Below, piece after piece: positions 1-5,744 of a stretch of DNA of 5,869 nt; the stretch's first letter is position 1, and each line of letters starts with the position of its first letter. Position numbers and translations under genes: made by a program. This DNA comes from Myxococcota bacterium (GTDB taxonomy: Bacteria > Myxococcota > Polyangia > GCA-2747355 > JAKLHH01). Under the pieces are notes generated by a model. The model was not told where the DNA came from. It saw only the letters and a list, made by a program, of their open reading frames with translations, and made no database searches. The stretch lies in assembly GCA_022710245.1 (NCBI GenBank), contig JAKLHH010000536.1, positions 1 through 5,869 on the forward strand. Reading direction: 5' to 3'.

Positions 1-907
1 GGAGCGGCACCTCGGGGGGACCCTCGGGGCGCGAGACCGGGCGGGTGCGCGCGGCCTCGAGGAGCGCGAGCCCGCGCAGGGCGCGCTCCGCCTCGTCGAG
101 GCCGGCGCGGGCGGCGCTCTGCAGCTCGCGGCAGAGCGCGCAGCCGGCGAGGTGCGTGGCGAGCGCCTGGCGCCGCTCGGCGTCGAGCTCGCCGGCCGCG
201 TGGGCGACGAGCTCGGCGGCGGTGGGGTGCGCGTCGTCTCGCCCGCCGAGGAGCCGGTCGACCCGCGCGAGCCAGCGCGCGTCCTCGCGGCAGGCCGCGC
301 AGGCGGCGAGGTGTCTCTCGAGGGTGGCGCGCGCCTCCGGCGCGAGCAGACCATCGGCGGCGAGGACCAGCGCGTCGCGGTCGCAGTCCGCGCGGAGCGC
401 CCACCACCACGCCGCGCGTGCCTCCGGGCGCCGCGCCAGCGCCCGCGCGCGGCGCTCGGCGTTCCAGGGGAGCAGGCGCTGCACCAGCGCGCGCCCGACG
501 CGGTCGAGGCGCTCGAGGGCGGCCGGGAGCTCGGCCGTCAGGCTCAGGCGGCGCGCTGCCGCGGCCTGCACCGCGGCCTCCAGCCGCTCGCGCCCCTCCA
601 CCACCTGCTCGGCGAGCGCGAGCGAGTCCTCCTCGCTGGCGGGCTCCTCGGCGCGGAGACGCTCGAGGAGGGCGGCCGCCTCGGCGACCAGCGCAGCCTC
701 GGCCTGCTGCAGCGCGGGCGCGAGCGCGGCGGCGCGTTCCTCGAGCGCCTCCAGCGTGAGCCCTCCGTCGCGGAGCACGCTCTGGCGCCTGAGGGCCCCC
801 AGCACCGCCAGCACCTCGGCCGCCCGCTCCGGCGTGGCCGCCGCGGCCAGCTGATCCAGCGCTGCCCCCAGCGCGGCGATCCTTGCCTCGTGAGTCTCTC
901 GTGTCAT
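1..907 (-). CDS. Tandem zinc-finger (anti-sigma-like, zf-HC2 type) protein, C-terminus beyond left edge
   Basis: Reading the minus strand from ATG at 907 gives 302 codons with no stop before the left edge, so the 3' end is missing. Two ZAS/zf-HC2-like metal sites are visible: C175-x23-H199-x3-C203-x2-C206 (HLAACAAC) and H227-x24-H252-x3-C256-x2-C259 (HLAGCALC). The second is preceded by the family-typical pattern LVAHAAGELDAERR. In this family the Cys/His set binds zinc and the domain holds an ECF sigma factor inactive or senses a signal. Residues 1-170 are Ala/Leu/Glu/Arg-rich, probably helical and partly coiled coil, with no domain I recognise; anti-sigma fingers are more often N-terminal. 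No membrane segment appears in the visible part. The start is supported by AGGTGG at 917-912, four bases upstream. The gene lies downstream of the sigma gene on the same strand, so it is probably its partner. The zinc-finger assignment is firm; the anti-sigma role is inferred. Confidence 0.85.
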   Translation of the reverse strand, partial: MTRETHEARIAALGAALDQLAAAATPERAAEVLAVLGALRRQSVLRDGGLTLEALEERAAALAPALQQAEAALVAEAAALLERLRAEEPASEEDSLALAEQVVEGRERLEAAVQAAAARRLSLTAELPAALERLDRVGRALVQRLLPWNAERRARALARRPEARAAWWWALRADCDRDALVLAADGLLAPEARATLERHLAACAACREDARWLARVDRLLGGRDDAHPTAAELVAHAAGELDAERRQALATHLAGCALCRELQSAARAGLDEAERALRGLALLEAARTRPVSRPEGPPEVPL

Positions 908-1101
908 CGGCCCACCTGCCTGCGTCCCTGGTCGTGTCGCGGCGCCGCCCAGGCTGGGCGGTCGGGCGAAGCTGCCGCGATCAACAACATGTGGCGCAGG
1001 TTGGACGCTGGCGTCAGCGGTCGCTGACAGGGAGCGCCCAGCCTCATCCCGGAGCGTCCCGCAGCGACGCGAGGAGCGCGCGCGTCCGCCCTCGCGCTCA
1101 T
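904..1101 (-). CDS. Candidate small ORF (65 aa) linking sigma and zinc-finger genes
   Basis: This 65-codon frame exactly fills the gap between the sigma gene and the zinc-finger gene. Its ATG (1101-1099) overlaps the sigma stop in an ATGA, and its TGA (906-904) overlaps the next ATG in a second ATGA. A perfect GGAGG (1111-1107) sits five bases upstream of its start, inside the last codons of the sigma gene. These features suggest translational coupling. Against it, the protein is Arg/Ala/Pro-rich with no recognisable domain, its third-position GC (roughly 80% by hand count) is below its neighbours, it uses uncommon codons (two TTG in a row, several CGA and GGA), and it overlaps inverted repeats that could be regulatory. 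It may be a small coupled gene or a chance open frame in an intergenic leader. No function is proposed. Confidence 0.33.
   Translation of the reverse strand: MSARADARAPRVAAGRSGMRLGAPCQRPLTPASNLRHMLLIAAASPDRPAWAAPRHDQGRRQVGR
945..961. repeat. 17-bp near-perfect palindrome upstream of zinc-finger gene
   Basis: CCGCCCAG-G-CTGGGCGG has two perfectly complementary 8-base arms around one central base. It lies about 38 bases upstream of the zinc-finger gene start. It could be an operator or an RNA hairpin controlling that gene. No T-run follows on the minus strand, so it does not look like an intrinsic terminator. Confidence 0.5.
1007..1042. repeat. Nested inverted repeat between sigma and zinc-finger genes
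   Basis: The inner arms GTCAGCG (1013-1019) and CGCTGAC (1022-1028) are perfect complements separated by two bases. The outer arms GCTGG (1007-1011) and CCAGC (1038-1042) are also complementary, giving a possible two-tier hairpin. It lies in the stretch between the two regulatory genes, next to the least GC-rich patch there (about 980-992). This is compatible with an internal promoter and operator for the zinc-finger gene, or with an mRNA structure. No convincing -35/-10 pair was identified. Confidence 0.45.
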
Positions 1102-1691
1102 CGCAGCCTCCGCCTGAGGCAGTCCGCCAGGCGCAGCCGCGCCCGCGAGAGCTGCTGCATGAACGCGTCACGCGAGCACGCCGCGGCCTGCGCACAGGTC
1201 GCGCAGTCGCCGACCTCGTCGAGATAGAAGAGCTGCACGCTCCGGCGATAGAGCTCCGGGAGCAGCTCGAGGCAGCGCGCGAGCGCCTCGCGGAGCTGCG
1301 CCGCGGCGAGCTCCTCCTCGGCGCTGGGGCGGGCCGCTCCGAGCAGGCTCGCCTCGGGCTCGCCGGTCGCCTCCAGCGGGTCGCTCCGCGCCAGCCGGCG
1401 GATCAGGTCGATCGCCGCGTTGACGGCGATGCGCACGAAGTAGGTCCGCGGCGCGGCGAGGCCGCGGAAGGCCTCGAGCCCGCCGCCGAGGAGCTTGAGG
1501 ATCGCCTCCTGCAGCGCCTCCTCGGCGTGGCGCCGATCGACCCCGCAGGAGGCGAGCGTCTTGTGGATGGCGGCGAGCGCGGGGCCGCGAAAGTCCGCGA
1601 GGAGCGCCTCCAGCGCCGCCCGCCGCTCCGCCGGTGCGCCGCTCCGCGCGCGCTCGAGCAGGCGCTGCTGGGTCTCGAGGTCGGCGGCCAC
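1098..1691 (-). CDS. ECF-type RNA polymerase sigma factor (sigma-70 family)
   Basis: A 197-aa protein, the usual length for an extracytoplasmic-function sigma factor that directs RNA polymerase to a dedicated promoter set. Region 2 covers about residues 33-101: the HAEEALQEAILKLL helix corresponds to the core-binding segment, followed by the PRTYFVRIAVNAAIDLIRR segment for -10 recognition. A polar linker (102-128) leads to region 4 (about 134-197), whose LSRARLRLADCL matches the end of the usual helix-turn-helix. Within that helix-turn-helix lie C163, C166 and C172 (DCATCAQAAAC), where the family normally has Ile, Ala and Gly-rich residues. The start is GTG at 1691-1689, because no in-frame ATG lies between it and the upstream stop; its ribosome site is weak and a 16-bp palindrome ends four bases upstream. 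It is divergent from the LptF/G-like gene and followed by the zinc-finger gene, its likely partner. Family call firm; regulon unknown. Confidence 0.9.
   Translation of the reverse strand: MAADLETQQRLLERARSGAPAERRAALEALLADFRGPALAAIHKTLASCGVDRRHAEEALQEAILKLLGGGLEAFRGLAAPRTYFVRIAVNAAIDLIRRLARSDPLEATGEPEASLLGAARPSAEEELAAAQLREALARCLELLPELYRRSVQLFYLDEVGDCATCAQAAACSRDAFMQQLSRARLRLADCLRRRLR
1107..1111 (-). promoter_or_regulatory. Shine-Dalgarno GGAGG for the candidate small ORF
   Basis: The minus strand reads GGAGG five bases before the ATG at 1101. The motif lies inside the sigma gene's final codons (two Arg codons, CGG AGG), so it may be there by coding constraint. It is the strongest single argument that translation restarts at the sigma stop. 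Confidence 0.4.
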
Positions 1692-1759
1692 CGCCGCATG
1701 GTACCATGCGCGCGGCGGAGGCGTGGAGCCGCCGCACGTCCCTCCACGCGGCGAGGCGC
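1692..1759. promoter_or_regulatory. Divergent control region between sigma and permease genes, with 16-bp palindrome
   Basis: These 68 bp separate the sigma start (GTG, 1691) from the permease start (ATG, 1760), so both promoters should lie here or overlap the genes. A perfect palindrome CGCATGGTACCATGCG occupies 1695-1710. It can extend on each side by CCGC (1691-1694) pairing with GCGG (1712-1715) around a one-base bulge. This is a good candidate operator for a dimeric regulator, or a hairpin over the sigma start. A second inverted repeat has arms GCGTGGAG (1721-1728) and CTCCACGC (1742-1749) with a 13-base spacer; it falls in the permease 5' leader. No standard -35/-10 boxes are evident in this GC-rich stretch. 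Confidence 0.55.
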
Positions 1760-2845
1760 ATGCGGATCATCACCCGGCACCTGCTCGCGCAGCTCGGCGC
1801 GGCGCTGCTCCTCGGGCTGCTGCTGCTCGTCGGGCTCGTCTGGGCGCTGCAGGCGCTGCGCCTCGGTCACCACCTGGCGCTGGGCGGCGCGCCGCTCGGG
1901 CGACTGCTCCTCTGGAGCGCGCCGACGCTCCTCGTCTTCGCGCTCCCGCTCGCGCTGGCGGCCGCGGTGCTGCTCACCTTCGGGCGCCTCGCCGAGACGA
2001 ACCAGCTCCTCGCGCTCCGCGCCGCCGGCGCCTCGCCGCTCCAGCTGGCCACGCCGGCGCTGCTCCTCTCCGTGCTGGCGGGCCTCGCCGCCGGCCTCAC
2101 CGCGCTCGAGCTCGAGCCGCCCGCGCTCCGCGCCCTGCGCGTGACCGCGGGCGAGGTGGCGGCGCGCGCGCTCCTCCAGGGGCTCCGGCCCGGGCAGTTC
2201 CACCAGCTCTCGCCCGAGCTGACCCTCCACGCCGAGGAGGTGGGCCGCGAGGGCGGCGCGCTCCGGCTCCGGCGCCTCTTCCTCGCCCGTCGCGAGCCGG
2301 CGCTCCTCCTCCTCGCCGAGGAGGCGAGCGCGCGCCTCGAGGGGAGCTCGCTGGCGCTCGTGCTCGAGCTCAGGCGGGGCGAGCTCCACGCGCCTCCACC
2401 GACGACCGTCGGCGCGTCAGCGCTGGCAGGAGCCGGCCCCCCCGCGCTGGCGGGGACGGGCGCTCCCGCGCTGGCGGGGACGGGCGCCCCCGCGCTGGCG
2501 GGGACGGGCGCCCCCGCGCTGATCCGCTTCGAGCGCTCGCGGCTCTCGTTCGACCTCTGGCCCGCGCTGCGGCCCCACCTCGGCTTCCTGGCGCAGCTCG
2601 CGGCGAGCCGGGACCACGCGGCGACCGCGCCGGCCGCCTGCCTCGCCCTCGGCGTGCTCGGCGCCTGGCTCGGCCTCGGCCGCGGCTCGCGAGGTCGACG
2701 GGCGCTGGCGGCGCTGGGCGGGGTGGTGACCTATCAGGTCGGCGCGGTGGCGGCGGCGGCGCTCGGGGGGCGCGTGGGCGCCGTGTGCTGGTCGCTCGCG
2801 GTGGTCACCGCTGGGTTGCTGGCTCTGGCGAGGGGACGCCCGTAG
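1760..2845 (+). CDS. LptF/LptG (YjgP/YjgQ) family permease
   Basis: A 361-aa inner-membrane protein with the LptF/LptG layout. Three N-terminal membrane helices lie near residues 12-32, 48-74 and 97-117, then a soluble periplasmic part (about 118-280), then three helices near 287-305, 314-334 and 339-357. The segment after helix 2, FGRLAETNQLLALRAAGAS, matches the family's conserved cytoplasmic coupling motif. In the known LptB2FG complex two such subunits extract lipopolysaccharide from the inner membrane and feed it to the LptC/LptA bridge. Which of LptF or LptG this is cannot be told, and no second permease gene is adjacent. The start at 1760 gives the family-like N-terminus MRIITRHLLAQ; a weak GAGG lies three bases upstream. 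An in-frame ATG at 1706 lies within the palindrome and would add a non-family leader. Oddity: a periplasmic insert of ALAGTGAP repeats at residues 221-252. It converges with the lipoprotein gene across a 36-bp purine-rich gap with no clear terminator. Confidence 0.85.
   Translation: MRIITRHLLAQLGAALLLGLLLLVGLVWALQALRLGHHLALGGAPLGRLLLWSAPTLLVFALPLALAAAVLLTFGRLAETNQLLALRAAGASPLQLATPALLLSVLAGLAAGLTALELEPPALRALRVTAGEVAARALLQGLRPGQFHQLSPELTLHAEEVGREGGALRLRRLFLARREPALLLLAEEASARLEGSSLALVLELRRGELHAPPPTTVGASALAGAGPPALAGTGAPALAGTGAPALAGTGAPALIRFERSRLSFDLWPALRPHLGFLAQLAASRDHAATAPAACLALGVLGAWLGLGRGSRGRRALAALGGVVTYQVGAVAAAALGGRVGAVCWSLAVVTAGLLALARGRP
2420..2521 (+). repeat. 24-bp tandem repeat (four units plus 6 bp) inside the permease gene
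   Basis: Units at 2420-2443, 2444-2467, 2468-2491 and 2492-2515, then a 6-bp partial unit. The last two units are identical, the second differs by one base (GCT for GCC), and the first is more diverged. Each encodes eight residues: ALAGAGPP once, then ALAGTGAP three times. The unit length is a multiple of three, so copy-number change keeps the frame. It lies in the periplasmic portion just before the final beta segment and helix 4. Confidence 0.9.
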
Positions 2846-2881
2846 GCGAGGAGGCGAAGGCGCGGGCGGGGAGGCGAGGGC

Positions 2882-3877
2882 CTACTTGCCGCTGATGACG
2901 GCCTTGACGCCGGAGAAGCCGATGCCGAGCGAGAGCTCGTTGGCGCCGTCGCCGTCCACGTCCACGTCGCCGGCGAGGAACAGCTTGATCAGGCTGTTGT
3001 TGGCGACCTCCTCCTTGGTGATCTTCCCGTCCTTGTCGGTGTCGAAGAGGGTCTTGATCTGGTCCTTGGTGGCCTGGGTCACGGTGCTGTCGCTGAGGGT
3101 GTTGTTCAGCATGGTCGCCACGTTCGGGATCAGGCTCTCGTCGACGTCCTTCTTCGGGATGGCGCCGGCGAGGATGCCGTTCGCGATGCCCGTGTCGGAG
3201 ATCGTGCCCTTGAACTGCACGGCCTTCATGTTGACGGTGATGGTGCCGGCGCCGGTGAGCGGGATGGTGAGCGTCAGCGCGTCCGCGGTGAAGGAGAGGG
3301 CGCCCGCGGTGATGCTGCCGCTCATGGTGGCGTCCTTCGGCGAGGTCGGGTCGACGGTGAAGCTGAAGTCGCCCTTGAAGCAGGTCGTCGGCGCTTCGGT
3401 CTTGCACTTGGCCGGGTCGACCGGCGTCCCCGAGGTCGGGCAGCAGGTGGCCGGCGCGCCGACCCAGGCCTGCCCGGCCGCGGCGGTGTCATTGGCGAAG
3501 TCCTTGGCGTGGACGCGGGCGAGGATGACGGTGGTCCCCGCGTTGACCGCCGCGTCGACCGAGTCCTGCAGCGCGAGGCCAGAGCTCATGCTGGCGAGCG
3601 CCATCAGGATGTTGCCGAGCGCGTTGTAGCTCTGGCCCTTGAACTGGAGGCCGTAGGTCTTCACGTCGGCGCTGGTGAGCGGGAGGACCAGCTTGCTCAG
3701 CACGAAGTCCTTGCAGTCGGACTTGGTCGCGTTGCAGGTCACGGTGACGGGGGTCTGCCCGTCCTTCTGGGTCACGCCCTTGTCGGGGGTCGGTGCGGGC
3801 TTGCTATCATCGCTGCAGGCGCCAGCGCCGAGGGTGCAGGCCAGGACGAGGCCGAGTGCGCTTCGAAGGCTCAGCAT
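2882..3877 (-). CDS. Lipoprotein of unknown function with C-terminal EF-hand
   Basis: A 331-aa exported protein. Residues 1-20 form a lipoprotein signal (hydrophobic LGLVLACTLGAGA) ending at C21, the probable lipidated cysteine; the -3 residue is Ala rather than the usual Leu. Ser at +2 suggests outer-membrane sorting. A Pro/Asp/Lys/Thr-rich linker (22-45) follows. The centre (about 60-240) is Thr/Ser/Gly/Val-rich and probably beta-rich, with mature cysteines at 48, 55, 145, 146, 158 and 166 that could form disulfides. A helix leads into a canonical EF-hand loop at 279-290 (DTDKDGKITKEE, acidic residues at positions 1, 3, 5 and 12). A second Asp-rich site, DVDVDGDGANEL (304-315), resembles a calcium-binding repeat. 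Calcium binding is well supported; the role is unknown. The start at 3877 is supported by AGGAG at 3891-3887. It is divergent from the M61 peptidase gene. Its composition is richer in Lys, Thr and Asp than its neighbours. Confidence 0.85.
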   Translation of the reverse strand: MLSLRSALGLVLACTLGAGACSDDSKPAPTPDKGVTQKDGQTPVTVTCNATKSDCKDFVLSKLVLPLTSADVKTYGLQFKGQSYNALGNILMALASMSSGLALQDSVDAAVNAGTTVILARVHAKDFANDTAAAGQAWVGAPATCCPTSGTPVDPAKCKTEAPTTCFKGDFSFTVDPTSPKDATMSGSITAGALSFTADALTLTIPLTGAGTITVNMKAVQFKGTISDTGIANGILAGAIPKKDVDESLIPNVATMLNNTLSDSTVTQATKDQIKTLFDTDKDGKITKEEVANNSLIKLFLAGDVDVDGDGANELSLGIGFSGVKAVISGK

Positions 3878-3938
3878 TTCTTCTTTCTCCTGTCCGGTGT
3901 TAGGGTCGCAACCAAGATTAGACTACACTTTGTATCCG
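3878..3938. promoter_or_regulatory. AT-rich divergent promoter region for lipoprotein and M61 genes
   Basis: These 61 bp lie between two outward-facing starts. Roughly 3908-3938 is clearly AT-richer than anything else in the window, as expected for promoter melting regions in a GC-rich genome. Weak -10-like hexamers on the plus strand are TAGACT (3919-3924) and TACACT (3924-3929), each matching four of six positions of TATAAT, without a good -35 at the right distance. On the minus strand TAATCT is a possible counterpart. Exact promoter positions are not claimed. Confidence 0.55.
3887..3891 (-). promoter_or_regulatory. Shine-Dalgarno AGGAG of the lipoprotein gene
   Basis: The minus strand reads AGGAG nine bases before the ATG at 3877, within an A/G-rich leader. 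It fixes the start that produces the lipoprotein signal peptide. The spacing is at the long end of normal. Confidence 0.65.
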
Positions 3939-5744
3939 ATGAGACTGGCTCAAGCAAGCCCGGCCCAGGTGGTGGTGCTCGCGCTGGTGACGTCCTCGGC
4001 GCTGGCCGCACCCACCACCACGGCGCCGGGTGAGACTGTCGCCTACAGCGTCCGTCTCGGTTCTCCGGCGGAGCAGCTGCTCGAGGTCGAGCTGCGGCTC
4101 AGCGCCCGCCTGCCGCTCTCGCTGGTGATGCCGGCCTGGACGCCGGGCTCCTACCGCGTGCGCCACTGGATCCGCAACGTCAAGCCGCGCGAGGCCCGCG
4201 CCGGAGCCGAGCTGCTCCGCTGGGTGCGCGCCGGCGTCGATGGCTGGCGCCTCGAGCCGGTCAGCGGCAAGGACGACGGGCGCGTGCACGACGTGCGGGT
4301 CCGCTACGCGGTCTACGCCGGCCAGCTCGCCGACGACTCCAGCCACCTCGACGACAGCCACGCCCACCTCTCCGGCACCTCGGTCTTTCTCCTCGCCCCC
4401 GCGCTGCGCGGTCGTGCTCACTCGCTGCAGCTCGCGGTGCCGGCCGGCTGGCGCGTCGCGACCTCGCTCGAGCCCGCGCCCGGCGCGTCGCGCGGGAGCT
4501 TCCTCGCCCGGGACTACGACGAGCTGGTCGACGCGCCGATCGAGCTGGGGCGCTTCGCGCTGGCCACGGTGACCGTCGCCGGCGCGGCGATCTCGCTCGC
4601 GCTCGATGACGCCGCGGGCCGTCCTATCCCGCGCGAGCTCCCCGAGCAGGTGCGGCGGCTGGTGGAGCTCCACGCGCGCTGGCTGGGGCCGCTCCCCTAC
4701 CGGCGCTACCTGATCGTCCTCCACACCCTCGACAGCAGCGAGTACCGAGGCCTCGAGCACGCCAGCGGCTGCTCGCTGGTGGTGCCCGGCTCGGTCCTCG
4801 AGGACCCCGAGGACTACGCCGACCTCCTCTACGTGATCGCGCACGAGCACCTCCACGTCTGGAACGGCAAGCTCCTGCGGCCCGTCGAGCACGCGCGCTA
4901 CGACTACCTCGCCGCGCGCCCGACGCAGCTCCTCTGGTGGTTCGAGGGCGTCACCGACTACCTCGCGCGCCGCAGCCTCCTCGGCATCGGCCACTGGGAT
5001 CGCCGCGCCTACCTCGCCGCGCTCGGCCGCGAGCTGGACAAGGTTCAGGCCTCGCCGCAGCGGCTCTGGAAGAGCCTGGCGGAGACCTCCTTCGACGCCT
5101 GGTGGCCGCCGCGGGACCCGGCCGAGGCGCCGCTCTCGTACTACGCCAAGGGGCACGCGGTCGCGCTGCTCCTCGACCTCGAGCTGCGAGGGCGCAGCGG
5201 CGGCCGCGTGGGTCTCGAGGTGGTGCTCAGGCGACTCGCCGAGCGGCCGCGCAAGCTCGCCGGCCCGGGCGTCAGCCGCGCCGAGCTCGAGCGCGAGCTC
5301 CGGGAGGCGGCGGGGGCCGACCTCGGGCCGGAGCTCACCGCCTGGATCGATCGCGCGGGCGAGCTCGCCTATGGCGGGCCGCTGGCGCGGGTTGGCCTGC
5401 GGGTGGAGCGCCGCCGGCTCGCGGCGAGGGGCGAGGCCGGGTTCGATGCGCGCCGCCAGGGGAGCGAGCTCCTGGTCGTCTCCGTCGAGCGGGGCAGCGC
5501 CGCCGCCCGCGCCGGGCTGACCGCGGGCGACCGCGTGCTCGAGCTCGACGACCGCCGGCCGCACGCGGCCTGGCGCGCGCTCCTCGACCCTGGTCCGCAC
5601 CGGCTGCGGCTCCTGCGGCGCGGCAACGCCCGCGAGGTGCGGCTCGTGGTGCGCAGCCTGCGTCCGTTCGCCTACCGCCTGGTCGAGGTGCCGGGGGCTC
5701 CACGCTCCGTGGCGCTCCTGCGCGCGGCGTGGCTCAGGCCGTAG
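3939..5744 (+). CDS. Secreted M61 family (glycyl aminopeptidase-type) metallopeptidase with PDZ domain
   Basis: A 601-aa protein of normal M61 length. A signal peptide (hydrophobic VVVLALVTSSALA) probably ends after the A21-L22-A23 motif, so the enzyme acts in the periplasm or outside. The M61 N-terminal beta domain (about 33-220) carries the family-typical LVMPAWTPGSYRVRHWIRNV. The catalytic domain has GLEH (271-274), the zinc motif HEHLH (302-306) in AHEHLHVWNGKLLRP, and WWFEGVTDY with E336 as likely third zinc ligand; YYAKGHAVALLLDLELR (401 on) is also typical. H302, H306 and E336 would bind zinc and E303 act as base, so the enzyme looks intact. A PDZ domain follows (about 480-570, GSAAARAGLTAGDRVLELD). 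Family members remove N-terminal residues, with glycine preference in the characterised Sphingomonas enzyme; this substrate is unknown. The ATG gives the signal peptide, but no Shine-Dalgarno precedes it, so leaderless or weak initiation is possible. It is divergent from the lipoprotein gene. Confidence 0.93.
   Translation: MRLAQASPAQVVVLALVTSSALAAPTTTAPGETVAYSVRLGSPAEQLLEVELRLSARLPLSLVMPAWTPGSYRVRHWIRNVKPREARAGAELLRWVRAGVDGWRLEPVSGKDDGRVHDVRVRYAVYAGQLADDSSHLDDSHAHLSGTSVFLLAPALRGRAHSLQLAVPAGWRVATSLEPAPGASRGSFLARDYDELVDAPIELGRFALATVTVAGAAISLALDDAAGRPIPRELPEQVRRLVELHARWLGPLPYRRYLIVLHTLDSSEYRGLEHASGCSLVVPGSVLEDPEDYADLLYVIAHEHLHVWNGKLLRPVEHARYDYLAARPTQLLWWFEGVTDYLARRSLLGIGHWDRRAYLAALGRELDKVQASPQRLWKSLAETSFDAWWPPRDPAEAPLSYYAKGHAVALLLDLELRGRSGGRVGLEVVLRRLAERPRKLAGPGVSRAELERELREAAGADLGPELTAWIDRAGELAYGGPLARVGLRVERRRLAARGEAGFDARRQGSELLVVSVERGSAAARAGLTAGDRVLELDDRRPHAAWRALLDPGPHRLRLLRRGNAREVRLVVRSLRPFAYRLVEVPGAPRSVALLRAAWLRP

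Noticed and set aside
152..1027. Long plus-strand open frames (45-854, 152-1027, 418-759)
   Set aside because: They lie antisense to the zinc-finger gene, whose frame carries two complete Cys/His motifs. The plus frames give low-complexity Arg/Ala/Ser or Gly/Arg protein typical of shadows in GC-rich DNA.
1634..1759. Upstream starts for the permease (1634, 1706)
   Set aside because: They add an Arg/Ala/Pro-rich leader unlike the family and would run into the sigma gene or palindrome. The ATG at 1760 gives the expected N-terminus just before the first membrane helix.
1403..2389. Minus-strand 328-codon frame across the sigma/permease junction, and plus-strand frame 1495-2895
   Set aside because: Both are out-of-frame shadows of the sigma and permease genes, with biased low-complexity composition, and they span the divergent control region.
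2846..2881. Bidirectional terminator between the convergent permease and lipoprotein genes
   Set aside because: The 36 bp are G/A-rich with repeated GAGGCG-like pieces, but no self-complementary arms followed by a T-run are seen on either strand.
2886..3629. Plus-strand 247-codon frame opposite the lipoprotein gene
   Set aside because: It has some hydrophobic stretches but is the antisense of a gene with a signal peptide, ribosome site and EF-hand. No ribosome site or independent evidence supports it.
3675..3938. N-terminal extension of the M61 gene from 3675
   Set aside because: It would overlap the lipoprotein gene antisense and bury the signal peptide 88 residues inside the protein.
3918..5600. 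560-codon minus-strand frame opposite the M61 gene
   Set aside because: It is antisense to a clear M61 peptidase with intact catalytic motifs, and its product is an Arg/Ala/Glu/Gly-rich low-complexity protein with no domain signs.
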